Below the pieces are notes generated by a model. That model saw nothing but the letters and a program-made list of their open reading frames with translations. It was not told where the DNA came from and searched no databases. From Cellulomonas flavigena DSM 20109 (lineage in GTDB: Bacteria; Actinomycetota; Actinomycetes; Actinomycetales; Cellulomonadaceae), in assembly GCF_000092865.1 (NCBI RefSeq), contig NC_014151.1, forward strand, positions 1,674,001 through 1,738,000: a stretch of DNA of 64,000 nt. Reading direction: 5' to 3'. Both the position numbers and the translations under genes were made by a program. The number at the start of each line of letters is the position of its first letter. The first letter of the stretch is position 1. Below, in pieces: positions 57,286 through 64,000 of this stretch.

Positions 57286-57863
57286 GGCGCCGCTCCCGCC
57301 GGGTCGGGGTACCGCTCGTCGAGCGCGTCGAAGAGCATGCTGCCGGTCGACAGTCCGCAGAACAGGATCTGGCTGAGCTGGGCGTCGGTGGCGCCGTGCT
57401 CGAGGTCGGTGGCGACCTCCGCGACGACGTGGACGCGGCCGTTGTCACGCACGCGCACGTACGCCTTCGGCCAGATGCGCTCGGCGTTCCACTCGTTGCA
57501 CAGGTCGAGCACCTCCTCCAGCCGCTCGATCGCGAGCTCGCGGTGCCACTGCCCGCGCACCTGCAGGATCTCGGCCTGCTGGCCGAACAGGAAGAAGTAG
57601 AACAGCCTCCCGCGCCACAGTCCCCCGAGGTCCCCGTCGTTGTCGATGAAGTACGAGAACTGGTTGTCGGACATCCAGGACGCGATCCGCGCGGGCGACA
57701 CCGGGCTCGGCGTGGTCGTCGCGTGCTCGGCGGAGCCCAGCTCGCGCACCAGCAGCTCCGCGACCCGGTCGTGCAGCTCGATGTCGTCGAGCGGCTGCGG
57801 CGGTGTCTGCGCGCCAGGGCGAGCGCCGGTCCACCGGCGGACGAGCTGACGGAACCAGCGCAT
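57282..57863 (-). CDS. YbjN domain protein, first of a tandem pair
   Basis: A 193-residue YbjN protein. A 45-residue N-terminal extension precedes the shared domain: IASWMSDNQFSYFIDNDGDLGGLWRGRLFYFFLFGQQAEILQVRGQWHRELAIERLEE, NEWNAERIWPKAYVRVRDNG, DAQLSQILFCGLSTGSMLF. It is divergent from the extradiol-like gene, with 72 bp between them and a leaderless-type -10 on each side. The pair arose by duplication, and the two copies have since diverged at many positions. Confidence 0.82.
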   Translation of the reverse strand: MRWFRQLVRRWTGARPGAQTPPQPLDDIELHDRVAELLVRELGSAEHATTTPSPVSPARIASWMSDNQFSYFIDNDGDLGGLWRGRLFYFFLFGQQAEILQVRGQWHRELAIERLEEVLDLCNEWNAERIWPKAYVRVRDNGRVHVVAEVATDLEHGATDAQLSQILFCGLSTGSMLFDALDERYPDPAGAAP

Positions 57864-57869
57864 GCGCCG

Positions 57870-57875
57870 ACCCTA
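57870..57875 (-). promoter_or_regulatory. Leaderless-type -10 hexamer for the YbjN pair
   Basis: TAGGGT on the minus strand, 6 nt before the ATG at 57863. Confidence 0.6.
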
Positions 57876-57923
57876 CCTGCCGGGGCCGACGACGCGCGGT
57901 CCCGGCTGGGCCGGACGGGCGGC

Positions 57924-57929
57924 TACCGT
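57924..57929 (+). promoter_or_regulatory. Leaderless-type -10 hexamer for the extradiol-like gene
   Basis: TACCGT, 6 nt before the GTG at 57936. Confidence 0.6.
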
Positions 57930-57935
57930 CGGACC

Positions 57936-58697
57936 GTGCTCGTCGCCGCCGCCCTGGTCCCGGACACCGTCCTGCTGCTGCCCGGAACCGCCGGCCGCGG
58001 TCCGGACGACCCGGCGCTCGTCGCCCTGCGCGCAGCCGCGGCGTCGGCCGTCGCGCGCGCCGTCGGCGCCGGCGCTCGTGTCGTCGTCGTCGCCCCCGGG
58101 CCCGTCGACCGGTCCGTGACGGGCGAGCTCGCCGCCGGCGCGAGCGCCGCAGGGGTGCCGGACCACCTGCTCGCGTCACCCGCCCCGCGCGTGCGGCTGG
58201 TGCCCGCACCGGGCGGACCGGACGAGCGCCCCGGTGCGCCCCGCACGTCGGGTGTCGTCGGCGTGCGTCTCGCGCTCGCGGCGGGGGCGGCGGTCGAGCG
58301 GCTGCACCTGGTGGAGGTCGCCCCGGGTCCGCACGCGGCCCTGCGGGCGCTCGGGAGCGCGCTGACCGCGGCGGCCCCGACCGCGTTGGTGCTCGTGGGC
58401 TCGGGATCGGCGCGGCACGGGCCGGACGCGCCGCTGCCGCAGGACGCGCGCGCGGGGTCGTTCGACGCCCGGCTGGTGGCCGCCCTGCGTGCCGGTGGCC
58501 CGGCCGGTCGCGACGCCCTCGCTGCGACCGACGGCGAGCTCGCCACCGCGCTCGCGGTCACGGGCCGGGCGCCGTGGCAGGTCCTCGTCGGTGCGCTCGA
58601 CGCGGCCGGGCCGGTCCCGCCGCCGGCCGTCGTCCTCCACGCGGCCGTGCTGCGGGGTGCCGCCCACGCGGCCGTGGCGTGGGAGGTCCGGCCGTGA
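57936..58697 (+). CDS. Class III extradiol dioxygenase subunit B-like protein
   Basis: A 253-residue conserved actinobacterial protein of unknown function, found before miaA in many genomes. It resembles the subunit-B fold of class III extradiol dioxygenases (VAAALVPDTVLLLPGTAG at the start, ALRAAAASAVARAVGAGARVVVVAPGP, GPHAALRALGSALTAA, ALVLVGSGSARHG). The iron-binding His residues expected in an active dioxygenase are not evident at the N-terminus, where the sequence is hydrophobic, so oxygenase activity is doubtful. Its stop overlaps the miaA start in GTGA. Confidence 0.7.
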   Translation: MLVAAALVPDTVLLLPGTAGRGPDDPALVALRAAAASAVARAVGAGARVVVVAPGPVDRSVTGELAAGASAAGVPDHLLASPAPRVRLVPAPGGPDERPGAPRTSGVVGVRLALAAGAAVERLHLVEVAPGPHAALRALGSALTAAAPTALVLVGSGSARHGPDAPLPQDARAGSFDARLVAALRAGGPAGRDALAATDGELATALAVTGRAPWQVLVGALDAAGPVPPPAVVLHAAVLRGAAHAAVAWEVRP

Positions 58698-59650
58698 GCC
58701 GCGTCGTGGCCCTCGTGGGACCGACCGCCACGGGCAAGTCCGACCTCGCTCTCGAGCTCGCGCAGGCCCTCTGTGCCGAGGTCCTCAACACCGACGCGAT
58801 GCAGCTCTACCGCGGCATGGACGTGGGCACGGCCAAGCTGACGCCGCAGGAGCGGCGCGGGGTGCGGCACCACCTGCTCGACGTGCTCGACCCCCGGCAG
58901 GAGGCGTCGGTGGCGGACTACCAGGAGCTCGCGCGCGGCGTGCTCGCCGACCTCACGTGCCGTGACGTGCGGGCCGTCGCCGTCGGCGGGTCGGGGCTGT
59001 ACGTGCGCGCGCTGCTCGACCGCATGGAGTTCCCCGGCACCGACCCGCAGGTGCGCGCGGCGCTCGAGGCGCGGGCCGAGGCCGAGGGGCCGCGGGCACT
59101 GCACGCCGAGCTCGCGGCCGCGGACCCGGCTGCCGCCGAGAGCATCGGACCGCGCAACGCCCGCCGCGTCGTGCGGGCGCTCGAGGTGATCGCGCTGACG
59201 GGCCGGCCGTACTCGGCGAGCCTGCCGCAGCACGAGTACGAGGTGCCCGCCCTGCAGATCGGCCTCGACGCCGACCGCGCCTGGCTGGACGAGCGCATCG
59301 AGCGGCGCGTCGCACGGATGTGGGACGGCGGGCTGCTCGACGAGGTGCGCCGCCTCGCGGACCACGGTCTGGGACGTACCGCGGCGCGCGCCGTCGGGTA
59401 CGCGCAGGCCCTGGCGCAGCTCGCGGGCGAGCTCGACGAGGACGCCGCACGCGCCGCGACGGCGGCGGGCACCCGGCGCCTGGCACGCAAGCAGATGGGC
59501 TGGTTCGGCCGTGACCCGCGCGTGCACTGGCTCGACGCGCGCGACCCACGGCTCGTCGAGCGCGCCCTCGACCTCGTCGCGGACGCCGACGCAGGCCGGC
59601 TGCCCGAGCCCGACCTCGCCACACCGGTGCGCCGTACCCTGGGGTCGTGA
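58694..59650 (+). CDS. miaA: tRNA dimethylallyltransferase
   Basis: Transfers a dimethylallyl group to A37 of tRNAs reading UNN codons, giving the substrate for MiaB. The 318 residues start with a P-loop, VVALVGPTATGKSDLALELA, followed by LNTDAMQLYRGMDVGTAKLT, VGGSGLYVRALLDRMEFPGTDP, and RNARRVVRALEVIALTGRPYS. GTG start overlapping the preceding stop. Its own stop overlaps the dapF start, so three genes are coupled. Confidence 0.95.
   Translation: MSRVVALVGPTATGKSDLALELAQALCAEVLNTDAMQLYRGMDVGTAKLTPQERRGVRHHLLDVLDPRQEASVADYQELARGVLADLTCRDVRAVAVGGSGLYVRALLDRMEFPGTDPQVRAALEARAEAEGPRALHAELAAADPAAAESIGPRNARRVVRALEVIALTGRPYSASLPQHEYEVPALQIGLDADRAWLDERIERRVARMWDGGLLDEVRRLADHGLGRTAARAVGYAQALAQLAGELDEDAARAATAAGTRRLARKQMGWFGRDPRVHWLDARDPRLVERALDLVADADAGRLPEPDLATPVRRTLGS
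59635..59640 (+). promoter_or_regulatory. Leaderless-type -10 hexamer for dapF inside miaA
   Basis: TACCCT lies within the miaA 3' end, 6 nt before the dapF GTG. dapF may thus be read both by coupled translation from the operon message and as a leaderless transcript. Confidence 0.45.
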
Positions 59651-60612
59651 CCGTCACGCCCGCCCCGCTGCCCGCCGCGACCGCCGCCGACGCCGACACG
59701 CTCGCGGTGACCAAGGGGCACGGTACGCAGAACGACTTCGTGCTCCTCGACGACCGCGACGGCGCGCTCGACCTCGCACCCGTGCTCGTCCGGCGGCTGT
59801 GCGACCGTCGCGCCGGGGTCGGCGGCGACGGCGTGATCCGGCTCGTGGCGAGCGAGCTCGTGCCGGACGCCCCGGACGACGCGCGCGGCACCGCCTGGTT
59901 CATGGACTACCGCAACGGCGACGGCTCGGTCGCGCAGATGTGCGGCAACGGCGTGCGGGTCTTCGCCCGCTACGCACAGCACCTGGGTCTGTGGGACCCG
60001 GAGGACGGGCCGCTGGAGGTCGGGACGCGTGCAGGCGTGCGCACGGTCGTCGCGACCGCGCCCGAGGTCGGCGACGGTCCGTGGTTCACCGTCGGCATGG
60101 GCGTCGTGACGCTCGTCGGCGGGGACGACGCGCTCGCGTCCGGCGGCGACGCGGAGGTCCACGTGGGCGGCCTCGCCGTCACGCGACCCGGCCTGTCGGT
60201 CGACGTGGGCAACCCGCACACGGTCGTCGTGCTGGCGCAGGAGGGTGACCTCGAGCAGGCCGACCTCACGTCCGCGCCCGTCGTGCGGCCGGTGCCCGCC
60301 GACGGCACCAACGTCGAGCTCGTCGTGCCGCTGGGCGAGGAGCACGCGGCCGACGGCACGGCTGTCGGCCGGGTGAGGATGCGCGTCCACGAGCGTGGCG
60401 TCGGGGAGACCCGGTCGTGCGGCACCGGCGCGGTCGCGGCGGCCGCCGCCGTGCGCGCGTGGGGTGGCCCGCAGGCCCCCGCCGTCTGGCTGGTCGACGT
60501 CCCCGGCGGCACGGTGCGCGTCACGCTGCACCCTGACGGGCGTGCGGACCTCGCCGGCCCGGCGGTCCTCGTCGCCGAGGCGCGGGTGGACCTGGCGGCC
60601 CTGCCGGCGTGA
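59647..60612 (+). CDS. dapF: Diaminopimelate epimerase
   Basis: Converts LL- to meso-diaminopimelate for peptidoglycan and lysine. The 321 residues carry both catalytic cysteines: QMCGNGVRVFARYA and RSCGTGAVAAAAAVRAWG. KGHGTQNDFVLLDDRDG and VGNPHTVVV are family motifs. The GTG start overlaps the miaA stop; the next gene in turn overlaps the dapF stop. Third dap gene in the window, with dapB and dapA. Confidence 0.96.
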   Translation: MTVTPAPLPAATAADADTLAVTKGHGTQNDFVLLDDRDGALDLAPVLVRRLCDRRAGVGGDGVIRLVASELVPDAPDDARGTAWFMDYRNGDGSVAQMCGNGVRVFARYAQHLGLWDPEDGPLEVGTRAGVRTVVATAPEVGDGPWFTVGMGVVTLVGGDDALASGGDAEVHVGGLAVTRPGLSVDVGNPHTVVVLAQEGDLEQADLTSAPVVRPVPADGTNVELVVPLGEEHAADGTAVGRVRMRVHERGVGETRSCGTGAVAAAAAVRAWGGPQAPAVWLVDVPGGTVRVTLHPDGRADLAGPAVLVAEARVDLAALPA

Positions 60613-61001
60613 GTGCGCCCGTGCACGACGACGTGCCGAGCGGTGGCGCCGTCGCCGCGCCCGGTGCCCTGCTCGACGTCCGAGGTCTGACTGGCGCGAC
60701 GCCAGGGGAGCGGGCGACGCTGCTGCAGGTCTCCACGGCGTTCTGCGCGCCCTGCCGTGCCACGCACCGGGTCCTCGCGCGCGTCGCGGCCGCCGTGCCC
60801 GGTGTGCGGCACCTCGACGTCGACGTGGCCGACGCCCCCGCGCTGGCGGCGGCGCTCGCGGTGACGGCCACGCCCACGGTCGTCGTGCTCGACGCGGCCG
60901 GCCGCGTGGTGGTCCGTGCCGAGGGGGTGCCCGCGCCCGGTCAGGTGGCGGCGGCGCTCGCCCGGGCGCTGCCGGAGGACGGGTCGGGCTCGACGTCCTG
61001 A
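60609..61001 (+). CDS. Thioredoxin-like protein
   Basis: A 130-residue thioredoxin-fold protein with a redox motif CAPC at residues 46-49 (LQVSTAFCAPCRATHRVLARVA) and a cis-Pro region TATPTVVVLDAAGRVVVRAEG. The motif differs from the CGPC of thioredoxin 1. No signal peptide, so it is probably cytoplasmic. Start GTG overlaps the dapF stop. Its last 61 bases overlap, on the opposite strand, the 3' end of the MFS transporter gene. Confidence 0.82.
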   Translation: MSAPVHDDVPSGGAVAAPGALLDVRGLTGATPGERATLLQVSTAFCAPCRATHRVLARVAAAVPGVRHLDVDVADAPALAAALAVTATPTVVVLDAAGRVVVRAEGVPAPGQVAAALARALPEDGSGSTS

Positions 61002-62437
61002 CGCTCCGTCCGCGGTACGCCGACGCGCGGCGCGACGAGGAGAGCGGCCACGGCCAGCGCGGCCGTGAGGGCGAAGGCACCGACGAACGGGCCCGGTCCC
61101 CCGTACGGCCCGTCGCCTCCCGCGGCGACGAACACCACGCCCGTCAGCGCGAGCGCGAGCGCCGCCCCGACGGAGTCGGCGATCGAGTTGGCCGCGCTGT
61201 TGCGCCCCTGGTCCTGCGGTGCCGACCAGCCGAGCAGGAGCACGTTGAGCCGGGACGAGGCCAGCCCCATGCCGGCGCCCGACGCGGTCCACACCGCGAC
61301 GACCACACCGGCGGGCAGGTCGAGCGCCGTCGCGAGCGCGGCACCCGCGACGCCGACGACGAGCAGCGTCGCGCCGGTCCGCACCGCGGTGCGGCTGCGC
61401 AGCCGCGACCCGAGACGGCCCTGCACGACCGACGACGCCGACCACGCCAGCGCGGCGGTCGACAGACCCAGCCCGCTCGCGGTGGCGCCCCAGCCGTCGC
61501 GGTCCACCAGGAGGTAGGGCACGTAGACCTGTGCGCCGAAGAAGGCGCCGGACAGCAGACCGCGCGTCGAGATCACCGACGGCAGCCCGTGGCGCACCCG
61601 CAGCGCGCCGACCGGGAGCAGCGGGCGGGCCGCGGCGACGGCCACGACCGCGGCGCCGACCGCGACGACGGGCGACCACGGCACGGGCAGCGTGGCCGCC
61701 ACGTTGAGCGCGAGGATCGCGACCGCGACGAGCACCGCCCAGCCGACCCGCCGCGCGGCGTCGCCCGGGTCGTCGGTACCCGCGTCGGACGGGGCGGCGG
61801 GGGTCGGGGCAGCGGCGGCCGGCGCTGTGCCGTCCGCCTCCGCGCGGCCCAGCCGGCGGACCGTGGCGAGCAGCGGGACCGTCGCCGGCAGCACGAGCAC
61901 CGCGACGCCGAGGAACACCCACCGCCAGCCGGCGAGCTCGGCGACGAGCCCGGCGAGCGACGGCCCGACGATCGACGGCAGCACCCACGCCGTGGAGAAC
62001 CACGCGAACACCCGGGGGTGCAGCACGGGCGGGTAGGCGCGCGCGACGGCGACGAGGAGCGTGACGTTGACGACCCCGCCGCCGAGGCCCTGGGCCAGCC
62101 GCCCGGCCACGAGCACGGGCATGCTCTGCGCCGCCCCCGCGACGACGAGCCCGGTGACGAACAGCGCCACGCCCGTGGCGAACGGCGCAGCAGGCCCGCG
62201 CCGGTCGGCCCAGGCACCCGCGACCACCATCCCGACGGCGCCCGTCGCGAGCGGCCCGGCGAACGCGAACGCATAGAGCTCACGGCCGCCGAGCAGGTCG
62301 GCGACCTGCGGCATCACCGTGGTGACCGCGAACGACTCGAACGCCACCAGGACGACGAGCGCGAACATCGCGTACGCGGTCGTGCGTCGCGCCCGCCACA
62401 TCGCGTCCGGCGCGGTGTCGACGTCCGGGGCGGTCAC
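60941..62437 (-). CDS. MFS transporter (drug/metabolite efflux type)
   Basis: A 498-residue major facilitator protein with about fourteen membrane helices. VVLVAFESFAVTTVMPQVADLLGG in helix one, AGAWADRRGPAAPF (loop motif A) and LAQGLGGGVVNVTLL (motif C region) place it among the DHA2-like drug/proton antiporters. A Pro/Ala-rich linker lies between the halves. Substrate unknown. The GTG start overlaps the stop of the methyltransferase gene in GTGA. The last 20 or so codons overlap the thioredoxin-like gene on the other strand. Confidence 0.85.
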   Translation of the reverse strand: MTAPDVDTAPDAMWRARRTTAYAMFALVVLVAFESFAVTTVMPQVADLLGGRELYAFAFAGPLATGAVGMVVAGAWADRRGPAAPFATGVALFVTGLVVAGAAQSMPVLVAGRLAQGLGGGVVNVTLLVAVARAYPPVLHPRVFAWFSTAWVLPSIVGPSLAGLVAELAGWRWVFLGVAVLVLPATVPLLATVRRLGRAEADGTAPAAAAPTPAAPSDAGTDDPGDAARRVGWAVLVAVAILALNVAATLPVPWSPVVAVGAAVVAVAAARPLLPVGALRVRHGLPSVISTRGLLSGAFFGAQVYVPYLLVDRDGWGATASGLGLSTAALAWSASSVVQGRLGSRLRSRTAVRTGATLLVVGVAGAALATALDLPAGVVVAVWTASGAGMGLASSRLNVLLLGWSAPQDQGRNSAANSIADSVGAALALALTGVVFVAAGGDGPYGGPGPFVGAFALTAALAVAALLVAPRVGVPRTERQDVEPDPSSGSARASAAAT

Positions 62438-63051
62438 GGGCCGTACCGGAGCACGCGGAATCCCTTGGCGCTCGCCTCGCGCGTCGTCGGCAGGCCCGCC
62501 TCCTCGGTCAGCCAACGCTGCAGCGGGTCCGCACCCAGGTGGCGTCCGACGACGAGCCACGCCTCGCCGCCCGGCGCGACGCGTGGCAGCCAGCGCAGGA
62601 GCAGCTCGCGGAGCGCGGGCTTGCCGATCCGCACCGGCGGGTTCGACCACAGCGCGGCGAACGCGACGTCGACGGGCACGTCGTCGGGCGTCGCCGCGAC
62701 GACGTTGCCCAGCCCGAGGCGCGCGGCGTTGCGTCGCACGAGGTCGAGCGCCCGCTCGTTGACGTCGACCGCCCAGACGCGCGCGTCGGGGGAGAGCAGC
62801 GCGAGCGTCAGCGCCACGGGCCCCCAGCCGCAGCCCAGGTCCAGCAGGTCGCCGGTGGCCGGCGGTGCGGGCACGGTGCGCAGCAGCACCTGCGTGCCGA
62901 GGTCGACGTGGTCGGGCGAGAACACGCCACCGGCCGTCTCGACCTCGGCGTCGCGCCCGGCCAGGCGGACGCGGATCGCGCGGCGCTCGCCGGCCGAGGC
63001 CGGCCGGGCCGTGAAGTAGTGGTCGCCCTGCGGGCCGTCGGTACCGCTCAC
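62434..63051 (-). CDS. RsmC-like class I methyltransferase
   Basis: A 205-residue SAM-dependent methyltransferase resembling the catalytic half of RsmC, which methylates G1207 of 16S rRNA. GVFSPDHVDLGTQVLL, then motif I LLDLGCGWGPVALTLAL, acidic motif II VWAVDVNERALDLVRRN and the target-binding SNPPVRIGKP. The inactive N-terminal half of enterobacterial RsmC is absent, as in other single-domain homologues. rRNA as substrate is inferred. It is divergent from hflX. Confidence 0.86.
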   Translation of the reverse strand: MSGTDGPQGDHYFTARPASAGERRAIRVRLAGRDAEVETAGGVFSPDHVDLGTQVLLRTVPAPPATGDLLDLGCGWGPVALTLALLSPDARVWAVDVNERALDLVRRNAARLGLGNVVAATPDDVPVDVAFAALWSNPPVRIGKPALRELLLRWLPRVAPGGEAWLVVGRHLGADPLQRWLTEEAGLPTTREASAKGFRVLRYGP

Positions 63052-63057
63052 CGGGCG

Positions 63058-63063
63058 AGGTTA
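63058..63063 (-). promoter_or_regulatory. Leaderless-type -10 hexamer for the RsmC-like gene
   Basis: TAACCT on the minus strand, 6 nt before the GTG at 63051. Confidence 0.6.
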
Positions 63064-63161
63064 ACGCCGCCAGGCGGGTGTGCCCGCAGCGAAATCCCGT
63101 CGCTGCGGTCGTACGTGCGTGCGATCCTGGACACACCCGACGGCCGGACGAGAGGACACGC

Positions 63162-64000
63162 GTGGACGACAGGGAGCACACCACCGACGAGGCGCGCGAG
63201 GCGCCGGTGCGCAGCGCGCAGGAGGTGGCCGACGACGTCGTCGCTCGTGTGCTCGCCCGTGCCGGGACCGCGCTGCAGGACGGCGCCACGGCGCACACCA
63301 CGTTCGACGGCGACCAGCTCGACCTCGAGGAGCGCACGTCGCTGCGCCGCGTCGCGGGCCTGTCCACCGAGCTCGAGGACGTCACGGAGGTCGAGTACCG
63401 GCAGCTGCGCCTCGAGCGCGTCGTGCTCGTGGGCCTGTGGGGCGCGGGCACGGTCGAGGAGGCCGAGATCTCGCTGCGCGAGCTCGCGGCGCTCGCCGAG
63501 ACCGCGGGGTCGCAGGTCCTCGACGGCCTGCTGCAGCGCCGCCGCACGCCCGACCCCGGGACGTTCCTCGGCTCGGGCAAGGCCGCCGAGCTGGCGGGCC
63601 TCGTCGCCGCCGTGGGCGCCGACACCGTCGTCGTCGACGGCGAGCTCGCGCCCTCGCAGCGTCGTGCGCTGGAGGACGTCGTCAAGGTCAAGGTCGTCGA
63701 CCGGACCGCGCTGATCCTCGACATCTTCGCCCAGCACGCCAAGTCACGGGAGGGCAAGGCGCAGGTCGAGCTCGCGCAGCTCGAGTACCTGCTGCCGCGG
63801 CTGCGCGGCTGGGGCGAGTCGATGAGCCGGCAGGCCGGTGGGCAGGTCGGCGGCGCCGGTGCCGGCATGGGCTCGCGCGGTCCCGGTGAGACGAAGATCG
63901 AGCTCGACCGCCGGCGCATCCGCACGCGGATGGCGAAGCTGCGACGCGAGATCGCCGCGATGGAGCCGGCCCGGCAGACCAAGCGCGCGTCGCGGCGGCG
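63162..64000 (+). CDS. hflX: GTPase HflX, 3'-truncated by the window
   Basis: Ribosome-associated GTPase that splits stalled ribosomes under stress. The visible 279 residues cover an acidic N-terminal extension and the HflX N-terminal domain: LERVVLVGLWGAGTVEEAEISLRELAALAETAGSQVLDGLLQRRRTPDPGTFLGSGKAAEL, VKVVDRTALILDIFAQHAKSREGKAQVELAQLEYLLPRL, and GPGETKIELDRRRIRTRM. The G domain lies beyond the end of the window. GTG start with AGAGG six bases upstream. hflX follows miaA-dapF in most actinobacteria. Confidence 0.95.
   Translation, partial: MDDREHTTDEAREAPVRSAQEVADDVVARVLARAGTALQDGATAHTTFDGDQLDLEERTSLRRVAGLSTELEDVTEVEYRQLRLERVVLVGLWGAGTVEEAEISLRELAALAETAGSQVLDGLLQRRRTPDPGTFLGSGKAAELAGLVAAVGADTVVVDGELAPSQRRALEDVVKVKVVDRTALILDIFAQHAKSREGKAQVELAQLEYLLPRLRGWGESMSRQAGGQVGGAGAGMGSRGPGETKIELDRRRIRTRMAKLRREIAAMEPARQTKRASRR

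Overview
The window is very G+C-rich chromosomal DNA from a high-GC Gram-positive actinobacterium, most likely Cellulomonas or a close relative. The backbone follows the actinobacterial order infB-rbfA-truB-ribF-rpsO-pnp-(M16 peptidase)-dapB-thyA/dfr-dapA-rnj-ftsK-pgsA-cinA-clgR-recA-recX-rny-miaB-miaA-dapF-hflX. The genus call rests on an 1,100-residue GH9 cellulase whose architecture (two CBM4 modules, Ig-like domain, GH9, two C-terminal Ig-like modules) matches endoglucanase C (CenC) of Cellulomonas fimi as I remember it.

Layout. 1-2.7 kb: 3' part of infB, then rbfA. 2.75-6.5 kb (minus): a glycosyltransferase and a divergent membrane pyrophosphatase. 6.7-7.7 kb: truB. 7.8-11.1 kb: the secreted cellulase, preceded by a CelR/CebR-type operator and followed by a strong terminator; it separates truB from ribF. 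11.3-18.7 kb: ribF, rpsO, pnp, an M16 peptidase, an AraC-type regulator, dapB and a TPR membrane protein. 18.7-21.8 kb (minus): acetyltransferase, AzlCD exporter, succinate-semialdehyde dehydrogenase. 21.9-26.0 kb: thyA, dfr, dapA, RNase J. 26-29 kb: GlxA-type regulator, metallo-beta-lactamase-fold protein, AlkZ-like winged-helix protein. 29.1-37.1 kb: ftsK, a PAS-GGDEF-EAL protein, a CapA-like protein (minus), pgsA, cinA, clgR. 37.1-43.0 kb (minus): the very large Lhr helicase followed by Nei2. 43.1-49.9 kb: DUF3046, holin-like/phosphatase fusion, MBL-fold protein, LexA-controlled recA, recX, RNase Y. 49.9-53.2 kb (minus): a GluABCD-type amino acid ABC transporter. 53.4-64 kb: miaB, an AAE-type exchanger, two tandem YbjN proteins (minus), a conserved extradiol-dioxygenase-like protein, miaA, dapF, a thioredoxin-like protein, MFS transporter and rRNA-methyltransferase-like gene (minus), and the 5' part of hflX.

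How the genes fit together. The window combines translation initiation and tRNA modification (infB, rbfA, truB, rpsO, miaA, miaB), lysine/meso-diaminopimelate synthesis (dapA, dapB, dapF), thymidylate/folate (thyA, dfr), RNA decay (pnp, rnj, rny), and DNA repair and segregation (recA, recX, lhr, nei2, ftsK). The regulatory signals I can read are a CelR-type box at the cellulase gene, an SOS box at recA, a CRP-like palindrome between hppA and truB, a 20-bp palindrome at gluA, and a recurring TANNNT hexamer 6-8 nt before the start codon of at least sixteen genes, the signature of leaderless transcription.

No gene-free stretch exceeds 300 bases. I found no tRNA, rRNA, CRISPR array, insertion sequence, prophage or defence island. 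This is mostly conserved core chromosome. The least understood parts are the DUF3046/holin-phosphatase/MBL group beside recA, the extradiol-like gene before miaA and the YbjN pair. I did not find a convincing new multi-gene system.
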